Source: Shinisaurus crocodilurus (taxonomy: Eukaryota; Chordata; Lepidosauria; Squamata; Shinisauridae). Taken from it: 64,000 nt of DNA. Shown here one piece after another: positions 46,701 to 58,700 of this stretch; the stretch's first letter is position 1, and each line of letters starts with the position of its first letter. The stretch covers positions 1,178,001-1,242,000 of the forward strand of contig CM037881.1 of the NCBI GenBank assembly GCA_021292165.1. Direction: 5' to 3'. The notes under the pieces are model-generated. The model was not told the origin of the DNA. It saw only the letters and a program-made list of their open reading frames with translations, and did no database searches. The position numbers were made by a program, and so were the translations under genes.

Positions 46701-49700
46701 TGGACCCGAGTCTCGAGTCCGAGTCCTTGGTCCAAAATGGTGACTCACGAGTCCCGAGCCACTCCCAAAGCTGACTCCACGAGTCCCTATTAAAATCCAT
46801 GGGGGGTTTTCCCAACAAAATAAGGCTACTTCAGATGTGTGGCTTAAATAAATTCTAGGCACAAGTGTGCCTTTTTATTTCAAAACTCTGCAACTGATTT
46901 TGGCAAGAACAGACCAGGCAGACAAACCCAAAATAGCCAGGCAGGCAGAGGAGGCAGGGAACCCCAAAGCAGGCAGGCAGAGGCATTTGTCTTGGACAAT
47001 TCAAACTGTGGAACTGGTTAAGAAGAGACCAGGCAGGCAGAGGAGGCAGGGAACCCCAAACAGGCAGGCAGAGGCAGCCAAACCCAAAATGCCTGAAAGG
47101 TTGCATTTTAGGAAAATGATTTAAAAAAATAAAATCTTCGCCGGCGATCGCACTTCTCTCCACTCCTTCTGGAACAGCCCAGGGATGTTGAAGAGTCCTT
47201 GGTCTCGAGTCCCGAGTTGAGTCTCGAGTCCCATTAAAAATATTGGGACTCGAGTGGGACTCGAGTCAGAGGGGGGACTCAGTCCGACTCACGAGTCGAG
47301 TCCTGGAGTCCGAGTCCCCATCCCTGTTAATTGGCCATTCCAAAAGCAATTTGTGAGTTGGAAGTCACCGTGGGGACCATATATCATGCAACTAATGTCA
47401 AACCATGACACGCTAAAATGGAGAAAATGATTAATTTTTGGCACATAACTGATTTGAAAAGCTGAGGCCAAAATTACGAGTAGGGTTGGATAGCGTTTTC
47501 ATTGTTTTTGAGATTATAATGATAGGTTAGACATCAAATAACATGAAAGGAAAGCTCATGTTGGCGACTTGGCGTTACGTTCTGTCCCAATGGTTAGATG
47601 ACACCTTAACTATGGACCAGCGGCTCCTCAAACTGATTCTGCAGAATCACATTTTGAATGTGAAAGTTGGCCTGAACGACCTCTACAATGGACAGTTCTT
47701 GGAGACGCTGGGAGGGAAGAAGCTCAGAGTATTTGTGTATCGTACGGTAAGTGAAGTTAAAATTTTGGAAAATATTTGTGACAGCAAAAGATTACAACAT
47801 ACTGAAGCTATTTAAAATGGTGATAGAATGTTCCCCAAGTTAATCTTTAAAATCTACACAATTATGCTTACTTCACTATGGCTTATTAAAAACATTAAGG
47901 CTGCAATCCTACACACATTTAGGTAGGAGTATGCCCCATTGAACACAATGGAGCTTACTTCTGAGTAAACATACATAGGATTGGACTGTAAAATAATGCT
48001 CAGGGCACCACCAAAGTTCAATTCTTGCTACAGCTATCTCCAGCAAATTTACAATTAAATATGTGTGCACTGATTGAGATCCTGGTAAGTGCTGGGTTTG
48101 AAATATACTCAGAAGATATTTTCCAATATGTACAGGAGGACGGATTCTCCTCTTTGGGGAACAAGAGTAAATTATGTTGCCAAATTCAATGAAGTTGGGA
48201 TTTGATTGATTGTGTTTCTACCACTTTCTGGAAGCCAACCAAAAAGGTTCAGAAAACAAAAACAACATGAATTAAAACATAAAGAACCCATTAAAACCAT
48301 AGCAATAATTTAAAAAGTCAACTTTAAAAATATGAAAGGATTTAGATTCTGGGGTGTTTAACTCAATTTAAATGTATTTTAAATTCTGTCCTATTTTCCC
48401 TGCCCTTTTTTAGCATTCTTCATGTGCATCAACTTAGTTTGTGAATCCACTGCGGGCAAGGTTATATTTCATGCATGACAAATTGCTGTATTATTCCCCA
48501 CTGTGGCATTGCAGGCTGATTGGCTATAAATAAATTTTTAAAATGATACACTTTGGTGACTTCTGTGTGGCCTCTCAACAGTTTGGGAAAAGGTTCCTTG
48601 CTTCACAACCCCTCCCTTGAAAGGTGCAAAACAGGTCCAAGTATTTGTGGCCCAAAGCAGGCCCCGTGGCCACAGGCAAGCAAAGGCAGTGAGGGAGTCC
48701 CTCCACTCTGTGCCCAGCCAGGAAAAAGCTGTCCCACTTAAATTGCTGGGCTGTAATATTCAAGGCACATTTTGTACAGCCAACAGGGGAGATACCATAT
48801 TTAGACATATTTGTTCTTGTAAAGAGTAGAAACAAATTGCTTGCAAGGAAACAAAGTTTGGTGAGGTCTGATCATCCAAGATGTGTGTTGCATGTTTTCC
48901 CACTGTTACGTTATTTGTATTTACCTTTTCATTGCTAGGCTGTGTGTGTTGAGAATTCATGCATGATCCGAGGAAGCAAGGAGGGAAGGAATGGATTTAT
49001 CCACCTTTTCAGGGAAATAATCGAACCAGCAGACAAAACTCTGCATGAAATATTGAGATCTGATAAACGATTCAGGTATGCCAAGATTTTTAGCCACATC
49101 AAAACTAAAACTACGGTATACAGAAATATGAGATCTGGGTTCTATACAGTGAGATTGGGAAATGTCGAGAATCATTCTTAAATTTGGCATTTCTGAGTTT
49201 CAATTTTTTTACATTGTGTGGTGAAAATTCATATAAAAACACAATGAAATCCTCATGATTTCTTCACTGGATGGTTCAGGTCATCAGTTTTAGGGAATAC
49301 ATACATCAAATATGTCAGATTTTGGTGATCAAGAACTGAAACAATCATTTAAAAAGGAAAATACAAAGCCGCAGTTACATAGAAGGGATAATAGAACACT
49401 GTACTGATGAGAGAAGCCACATCTGTGGGAATTCCCCTGTCTGTGTAACTCTTAAAGATACAGGAGCTCTTTCAGTGCCTGCTAATTGGAACCCTAAATA
49501 TACATTGACTGGGTTTGCATGACATGCTGAACCTCAGTAGGTTAAGTGCTGCTGAGGTTTAGCGTGTTGTCTGAGCCCTGCAGGGTGCCTTAGAAGAGAC
49601 CTGGCGGTGGCGGCTCAAGGATGGAAAGCGGAATGTCGGTGGTCAGCATAAGAGGTTTAAAGATGTTCTTAAGGCTAATCTTAAAAAATGCAATATAAAC

Positions 49701-50014
49701 ATGGAGAACTGGGAAGCTCTGGCCCATGAACGATCTAAATGGAGGTTGGCCTTTCACAAAGGTTCCATGGACTTTGAAGAAGCCCGAGTGCAAGGCGAAA
49801 GGGAGAAACGTGCTAAGCGAAAAGCACGTCAAATGAATCCTTTACAGGACCATCTTCCATCTGGTAACCTGTGTCCTCACTGTGGGGAGCTGTGTGGATC
49901 TAGAATTGGCCTCCACAGTCACTTACGGACCCATTGCTAGAGTCTACACAATCTTCTTTAGAATTTCCTCCTTTTATCCCGGAAGACAATCTTACTCAGT
50001 CACGAGTGATCGCC

Positions 50015-50064
<50 letters not shown>

Positions 50065-52724
50065 CTATGCCATGGTTTGCGGGAGGGTTAAGGAGACCCT
50101 TGTAGGTTTAGCGCAAGCCAAAAAGGCAATAGAGTCCCTTGGCCAGAGCAGTCTGTGTTCAATGGGACTTACTTCCAGGAAAGTGTGCATAAAATTGCAT
50201 CCTTAAACTGGTTTAATAGTCATTCTCTCTTCCCATGGAACTCTGGGATCAGTAGTTCTGTGATGGGGGCTAGATTATTAGCAGAATTCTTAGCACCCTC
50301 AGCAAACCACAACTCTTATGATTTCTCTGGCCATTCTCATGACAGTTAAAGTGGTTTCAAACTGATGTTAAGTTCATCATATGGACCTGCCTTTCAGGGC
50401 ATACTCTTCTGCCTGTGTGCAATTTATTTTTAATATTCTATCAAATGTTCATATCTTCATGGCAAAACTAGGCGGTTTATTGTGTTGTGCTTTGTTTTCC
50501 TTCTCAGCACATTCCTCAGCCTAGTGAAAGCTGCAGACCTAGAAGAGGTTCTGTCCCAGCCTGGAGACTGGACTTTGTTTGTCCCAACTAATGATGCTTT
50601 TAGAGGCTTGAGTGAACAAGAGAAAGAGACCTTGAAAAGTAAGTAGGTCATAAATGGGTGCAGGAGAACAATTGTTCCATTGCTTTTCATACAAATATCA
50701 GCACCTGCAAAACTTGCGGCCTTTCTGCAGTATTCCTCTTTAGCGTTGTGTGAGTGAGTTATCATGTGATTTCTCTTGGCCAACTTAGTGTCTAAAAGGG
50801 AAGAGACACCTTTTGATTTTAACAAATTCTAGAGGGTAGCGACAGTCATCTGTTACAGCAAAAACAATGAAGGTCTGGTTCAGATGTTGTTTAACTGCGT
50901 TTTGTCGTTATATCTGAACCAGGAACTGCAGTTAGTTTAAATTATGGTCCACTGGAACAAGCAAAGAGGATCAGAAACCACTGTTGAATCTTGATTTGTT
51001 TCAATAAGCCATATTTTAACCTAACCACTAACCCCTAGTTCAGAGAGAAGACTTTTTGTACACCAAGGCCAAAAGGTCAAGTACCCCAAAGAAAGGTGTG
51101 TGTGTGCGTGTGTGTGTAAGAGATACAGATATCTCTTGCATTGCTTGATTTTGTTAATGTGTGTGTGTGTCAGGGATGTTGAAGAGTCCTTGGTCTCGAG
51201 TCACGAGTCGAGTCACGAGTCTTTGGACCCGAGTCTCGAGTCCGAGTCCAAGTCCTTGGTCCAAAATGGTGACTCACGAGTCACGAGTCCTGAGTCACTC
51301 CCAAAACTGACTCCACGAGTCCCTATTAAAATCAATGGGGGTTTTCCCAACAAAATAAGGCTACTTCAGATGTGTGGCTTAAATAAATTCTAGGCACAAG
51401 TGTGCCTTTTTATTTCAAAACTCTGCCACTGATTTTGGCAAGAACAGACCAGGCAGACAAACCGAAAATAACCAGGCAGGCAGAGGAGGCAGGGAACCCC
51501 AAAGCAGGCAGGCAGAGGCCTTTGTCTTGGACAATTCAACTGTTGAACAGGTCAAGAAGAGACCAGGCAGGCAGAGGAGGCAGGGAACCCCAAACAGGCA
51601 GGCAGAGGCAGCCAAACCCAAAATGTCTGACCCTAACCCAAACCCCCCACAACAACACATCAATCAAAATAAATCTCAACACATCGTTGGGGCTGCGCTC
51701 CTGGTAGCTGTCCATAGTGGCCGAGCAGCGGCGCGCCTCGCTTCCATGCGCTCTTCACCAGTGATCGCGCTCCTTCTGGCACAGCCAGAAGACTCGTCAA
51801 CAGCCCAGGGATGTTGACGAGTCCTTGGTCTCGAGTCCCGAGTCGAGTCTCGAGTCCCATTAAAAATATTGGGACTCGAGTCCGAGTCGAGTCAGAGGGG
51901 GGACTCAGTCCGACTCACGAGTCGAGTCCTCGAGTCCGAGTCCCCATCCCTGGTGTGTGTGTGTGTGTGTGTGTGTGGAAGATAGGCGAACAAAGGTCAG
52001 TGTACTGGAAGAAGCAAAGACTACTAGCGTTGAAAAAATGATCCTTCAACGCCAACTTCAGTGGACCAGTCATGTTGTTCAAATGCCTGACTGCCGTCTC
52101 CCAAAGCAGCTACTTTACTCCCAACTCAAGGATGGAATGCGGAATATCGGTGGTCAGTGTAAGAGGTTTTAAAGATGTCCTTAAGGCTAATCTAAAAAAA
52201 TGCAATATAAACATCGAAAACTGGGAAGTTCTGGCCCATGAGCGATCTAAATGGAGGTTGGCCTTTCACAAAGGTTCCATGGACTTTGAAGAAGCCCGAG
52301 TGCAAGGTGAAAGGGAGAAACGTGCTAAGCGAAAAGCACGTCAAATGAATCCTTTACAGGACCATCTTCCATCTGGTAACCTGTGTCCTCACTGTGGGAA
52401 GCTGTGTGGATCTAGAATTGGCCTCCACAGTCACATACAGACCCATCGCTAGAGTCTACACAATCTTCTTTAGAATTTCCTCCTTTTAAAATTTCCTTTT
52501 TGTAATTTTTTTTTTTTTAAATCCTGGAAGACAATCTTACTCGGTCACGAGTGATCGCCTGATGATGTGTATAGATCAGTGTTTCTCAACCTTGGGTCCC
52601 CAGATGTTTTTGGCCTACAACTCCCAGCATGCCCCAGCCAGCATAGCTGGCTGGGGCGTGCTGGGAGTTGTAGGCCAAAAACATCTGGGGACCCAAGGTT
52701 GAGAAACACTGGTATAGATGGATG

Positions 52725-52767
<43 letters not shown>

Positions 52768-55700
52768 TATATCCTGCCTTTCCTGCCCACTTAGGTAATT
52801 AGTTCATGCGTCTGCCAGAGTGGACTGTGACGCACAAAAAAATCTGATGCCACCCACAATTCATTTTACTTTGGCTGTCAGGTGTCACAAGAATCTTTGT
52901 TGCCCCTTTTATTGTGAGCAAACTGAAGGGTTGATGCAGAAACAATCTCAAGAAGCCGGTGCTTCCCCTACCGTCCCCTGAGGACAGTTCTTGCGGGTGA
53001 GGGCGGGGTTCCAAGCATCAGCCCTGGCTCTGAGACAGAAGTCATTTTAGAGTTGTGGGGAGGAGCATTGCTGACATCCCAATCTCCCCCCCCCCCCGCC
53101 GACACAGCATAACTGGGCTTGGGGTACAGCAGGACCGGTGCAAGGCAGTTTGGCGCCCTAGGCAAAATCAAATAATTAGTGCCACCCCCCTCCTACTTGA
53201 GCCCTCCCTCCCTCAGCAGCGGCAGTCCCGGTGCCGGCACCGGCAAGGAAGAGTCGGCCGAGCGAGCGAGCTTCCTCCTGCTGCTGCTGCTGCTGCCTCC
53301 GGCCTCTGCGGCCCAGGAAGGGAGGAAGGAAGCAAGGAAGGCGAGAAGAGGCGCCAAGCTGCGGCGGATCAGCAGCCACCAGCCGCTCCAGCTGCGCCCG
53401 GGCGGACAGAGGCGAGCCCGCCTGCCCGGAGGAGGAGGCAGAGGAGGCAGAGCGGGATTCGGCACCAAGCGAGCGGCCCCGTGCGGAGCTGCCTTCACGG
53501 GCGCAACTGCTGCTGCCCCCCCATGCCCGCCTGGCCACTCTCCTGCTCGGCTTCCTTGCCCAGATCGGAGGCGCCAAGCGCAGCGAGCCCCGGCTGCCTG
53601 ATGCCTCGCGCACTCCTGCTGCTGCTGCCGCCACCGGGAGATCAGACTCGCTCGCTCCTGCCTTCCTCCTCCTCTTCCGTACACACGTCACACACCGTGG
53701 AAAGCGGAGCGCAAGCCCTTCCTTCCTCGTCCGTTCCTGGAGGAGGAGGAGGAAGAGAAGGGCAAGTGTCTGCGTGGGTCTGGGGCACAGGCGAAGCAGG
53801 AGCAGAGCGTTTCTGCGCCCCCTTTAGCCGTGCGCCCTAGGCAGCCGCCTAGTTCGCCTAGTGGTAGCGCCGGCCCTGGGGTACAGCTATGTCTGCAAAA
53901 GCAGGCCTGGCGCTGCTGCTCACTGCTCTGTGTGAGGCAACACCTACTGGTAACGGATAAGACTGGAGGTGAGAGAAGAATCCTTTCCGCTTTGCTTTCA
54001 TTTGCTGTTTAATAAGCCAGTAACACACACACACAGACACTGGGTTAAATCCAACAGCACACTAGCAGACGTCGTCTAGCACGATGGGACTTTCTCCCTC
54101 TCTCCTCCCCCCATAGCCCTTCACACTATCAGAAAATCTTCTCCAGAGGGGTTTCCAGTCCTCCAGAGCAGAGAGGGCATGCAGGGGGGTGGCGCCCCCC
54201 CTCCCCTGTTCTGTTGGTGGAACTGCTTCCATCAGTGGAATGACACCATTGGATGCAACCCTAGACCAGTGTTCTCCAACCTTGGGTCCCCAGATGTTTT
54301 TGGCCTACCACTCTCAGCATGCCCCAGCCAGCATAGCTGGGTGAGGTGAGGTGACCATGCTTTCTCCCACTGGTTCCTGTTGAACTACCTGTGATGCCAT
54401 CGGGAAGACTGTTGAGGTCGGGGTACAACTTGGTCCCATTATCTGGGGTCGCCAGTGCCTGTGGGTATGGCAGCAGATTTTGTTCCCACCCGAACGATGT
54501 CCCCGATTGCAACACATTTATGGACGGTTTACCCCATTTCTCACCTCGATATGCAACCCCCAGTATTAATTTATTGTATTTATTGTATTTCTTGATCGCC
54601 CATCTAGCCAGTAACCTGGCCACTCTGGGCGATGTACAACATACAATAAAACAAAACAGATTAAAATACACTTAAAACAGTATAAAATTTTAAAATCCTC
54701 CTAACCCACCCCATATTCCCGCCTGAAAAGCCACATTTTTAATGCCCGGCGAAAGCTAATCAAGGAAGGGGCATGGCGGAGGTCACTGGGGAGAGAGTTC
54801 CATAAATTGGGGGCTGCCACAGAAAAGACCCTCTTCCTAGTCCCCTCCAGCCTGGCTGCTCTGGCTGATGGGACAAGGAGAAGGCCGTCCATGGCGGATC
54901 TTGTTGAGCAGCCTACTTGATGTTGCTGTTATTAAAGCTGTTATTTACCCGGTAGCTGAAAGTGGGGGGTGTATGTTTTAAAAGCTCCTTTTCACATGAT
55001 TCATGCTTCCTGTTTTTTTAATACTTTTTGGCTAATGTACAGAGCAGGAACTCATAGAGCTCTCCCGTGGGGAGATATATGAATTCCAGATGTAACCCTA
55101 GTTTAAAATCATTGGGATTACTCCTAGTTTACTGTGCTCTCTATGGAATTGTGAGTCCTACTAGACTAGAGATAACAGCATTGTTATTGGTTGTAATATT
55201 TCCACTTTTCCCAGAGTGAAAGAGTCCCTGATCTTGTCAGAGGCTCTTCATCTTAACTTCAGCCTGGTTTGCCTCTTGGATGCGTAAAGAAACCAGAGTT
55301 TGAATTTAAGGGTTATGTGGTTAAAGGCAAACAGGTTTTCTGTAGTGTTTCCCCATGGAAACAGGATACTGGGCTTGGTGAGTCATTGATCCAACAGTGC
55401 TTATGCCTTGTTTTTCTTCCACAGGGGACCAAAATGCTCTCAGGAATATTCTGCTTTATCACTTGACTCGAGGAGTTTTCATTGGAAATGGATTTGAACC
55501 TGGTGTGACCAACATTCTTAAATCTATCCAGGGTGGCAAACTGTACTTGAAAGTGGTGAGTAGTGAGAGAAGCCCTTTGGCAAGTATTATTAACCCAGTG
55601 TTTAAAATAAAATTGTATAAATGGACTGATCATTATGTATCTGAACAGCCCAATGGGGAGCATTTGAAAGCTCAGGATGTGCAAAACCCCTCCAAGAAAT

Positions 55701-58700
55701 GTTTCTGCTTTAATCAAGACTCTTTTGGCTTCGTGTGAAATACCTTACAGGAATTTCAAATTCGTCTTATGATGGGCGGATTCTACTAGATAAAATACTA
55801 GACATTATGAAAACATTTACTTCAACTGTATGGAGATGTATTTCCTTCTTCTCATATTTATTAATTTATTCGTAGGTTAATGACACCCTTCTGGTGAATG
55901 AACTGCAATCGAAAGAATCTGATCTGATGGGAACCAATGGCGTAATCCATGTCATAGACAAGCTCCTGTATCCTGCCGGTGGGTTGTGGATTAATTTATG
56001 CATGTTGCTTAGACCATTTAGTACAGTGTTCTCCAACTTTGGGTCCCCAGATGTTTTTGGCCTACAACTCCCAGCATGGGAACACTGATTTAGTATATTG
56101 CAATAAAAAGGGAAGATATTTTTTGTAGCATCTGAGGTAAGCTGATGTTTAACACTCATCCTCACAGTGGCAACTTATAAGGGGTGGATGAATATAGTAC
56201 TTGTCTGCTGAAATGTGACCCTAAAGGGCGAGAGGCTCCATGATGGACATCTCTGGGAGGCAGTGGGCAAGTGGACTTCATTGTGTAGGTGCATCTCTCT
56301 TGAATGGCCAGCAGCCAGGGATGTTGAAGAGTCCTTGGTCTCGAGTCACGAGTCGAGTCACGAGTCTTTGGACCCGAGTCTCGAGTCCGAGTCCTTGGTC
56401 CAAAATGGTGACTCACGAGTCACGAGTCCTGAGTCACTCCCAAAACTGACTCCACGAGTCCCTATTAAAATCAATGGGGTTTTCCCCCAACAAAATAAGG
56501 CTACTTCAGATGTGTGGCTTAAATAAATTCTAGGCACAAGTGTGCCTTTTTATTTCAAAACTCTGCAACTGATTTTGGCAAGAACAGACCAGGCAGACAA
56601 ATCCAAAATAACCAGGCAGGCAGAGGAGGCAGGGAACCCCAAACAGACAGGCAGAGGCAGCCAAACCCAAAATGTCTGACCCTAACCCAAACCCCCCACA
56701 ACAACACATCAATCAAAATAAATCTCAACACATTGTTGGGGCGCCTCGCTTCACCGGTGATCACTCTTCACCGGTGATCGCGCTCCTTCTGGCACAGCCA
56801 GAAGACTCGTCAACAGCCCAGGGATGTTGACGAGTCCTTGGTCTCAAGTCCCGAGTCGAGTCTCGAGTCCCATTAAAAATATTGGGACTCGAGTCCGAGT
56901 CGAGTCAGAGGGGGGACTCAGTCCGACTCACGAGTCGAGTCCTCGAGTCCGAGTCCCCATCCCTGCCAGCAGCGCCCTGTGACACCTGCCAGTAAGGGCT
57001 TGGGGTCCTTAATTGCCTTTCAGTGGTTGAGTCTGATGTTCCACTCTCCTTGCCCCCCTGCACAAGTCACCACGACGTCCACAACAGGGCTGGTCGGAGA
57101 TTTGAGAAAGCCAGAATATGGTAAAAAGAGAGAGAGAGAGAGGGAGAGAGCGAGTGAGCCTGAAACATGCTGCCAGACAGACAACGTGATTCATTTGTGG
57201 TCACATGCACACTACCGGAAGTTTGCAAGCAGAAACTTGGCAAATGCTTAGCTGTAGCCATTGTGGCATAGTGGTGGACTAGGACTTGGGAAATCCGGGT
57301 TCTGGTCCCCGCTCGGCCATGAAGCTCATTGGGTGACTTTGGGCCAGTCACTGCCTCTCAGCCTAACCTACCTCACAGGGTTGTTGTGAGGATCAAATGG
57401 AGAAGAGGAGGACCGTGTAAGCCGCTTTGGGTTCCTTGAAGGGAAAAAAGGCAGGGTATAAATGTAATAAAATAAAATAAAAAATACTTGCCAGTGTCAG
57501 ATAGATAGATCCCCTGAATGTAGAGGTGCGTGTGTGTAGAGGCGGCGGCAGTTATTGCTCAGTGGAGAGTTAATTACTCCTGAAAGCTCTTAGCCAAAAC
57601 TTTTTAGTACAAATGAAAGAATACCGTAGCTTTCATTTGTACTACTTAGGAAGTAGTACTACTTAGGAAGTAGTACACTTAGGAATGTGACATACTTAGG
57701 AAGAGTATCTTGATGGGAGAAATATAGGGGATAGCTATGTTATCCATGCCAAGATCATTTTAACTTTAAGGACAGGCGTACTTGAAAACCCCAATACTGT
57801 ATTTATGATTATAATTACACAGGAAATGTGCTCTACTTGAAATCTTTATAACTGTGCTGTCAAAGCCCCTTCCCCCATCTTCCAGGACAAGTTACTCATA
57901 TAGGGGATAGCAAAAATATTTTTTTTGCTAATCTTCAATTTTGAACAAACCAGAATGTGACATACTTAGGAAGAGTATCTTGATGGGAGAAATATAGGGG
58001 ATTTAAATAAGCTGAAGTGTGTATGTGTGTGTGTAAATTATTTTTATCCCACCATTCCATTAAAATGCTCAAGAAGGCAGTTTACAAGAATAAAGCTCTT
58101 CCTGTTTTTAATATGTTTTTGCAGATGTGCCTGTTGGAAATGATCAACTCCTCACAATTCTCAAAAAATTGATTAAGTACATTCAGATCAAGGTATGAGA
58201 ACTTGATAGTACATTGAGATAGACCGAGACCAAAGTCCAGACCAGGCTGGTGGGCTTATTTCCTCCTGCCAACAACATTTCGTCTGAGGCCAAAAAATGT
58301 GTTTGTCATAGAAATTATAGCGATGTCGATCTTAAATAAGATGTGGGGACAATTAACCACCCAGTAGATATTTATTATATATTATTTATTTATTATTTGC
58401 ATTTATCTATCGCCCATCTGGCCGGCAAACCGGCCACCCCATATCCAGGGGACCCATCTATTATTCCTTCCCCACAAAGCATATCAACTTCACCTGGTTT
58501 TGATGATCATCAATTTCACGAGGTCCTCTTCCTGATGCCATATCCCAAGCCAGGGAAACTCTGACAGTGAGGGTAGGGGAAAAAGAAGCCTTTGGAGGAG
58601 GGTCCAGGCACCAAGTCCACTTACTAACATCTGCTTGGCTTTGCAGTGAAAATTTCCCCATTGCACACTTTCCCCTTAAATAGGTAGACTGGGGTTGGTG

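Larger units (their letters stand above)
45474..47597 (+). other. POSTN intron 9
   Basis: Contains palindromic MITE copies 9 (collapsed) and 14 (old), and GAGTC-array element copy 3. The rest is unrecognised. Confidence 0.85.
50639..55424 (+). other. POSTN intron 12
   Basis: A repeat-dense 4.8-kb intron. It contains GAGTC-array element 4, LINE copy 3, palindromic MITEs 10 and 11, (GATA)n at 52725-52767, the GC-rich hAT-like element at 53130 and an L2-like tail at 54562. The last about 500 bp before exon 13 are unrecognised. Confidence 0.85.
55979..58124 (+). other. POSTN intron 14
   Basis: Holds a collapsed MITE (56024), GAGTC-array element 5 (56316), a purine repeat (GA)n near 57129-57142, Sauria SINE 3 (57252) and a hairpin with a duplicated 50-mer (57606-58002). 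Confidence 0.85.

Noticed and set aside
53055..53840. Long open frame of 261 codons, with other long frames on both strands of the same region
   Set aside because: The frames overlap on both strands, are low-complexity Ala/Arg/Pro/Ser-rich, start outside the hAT-like element and lie in a GC-rich insert where stops are rare. No domain recognised.
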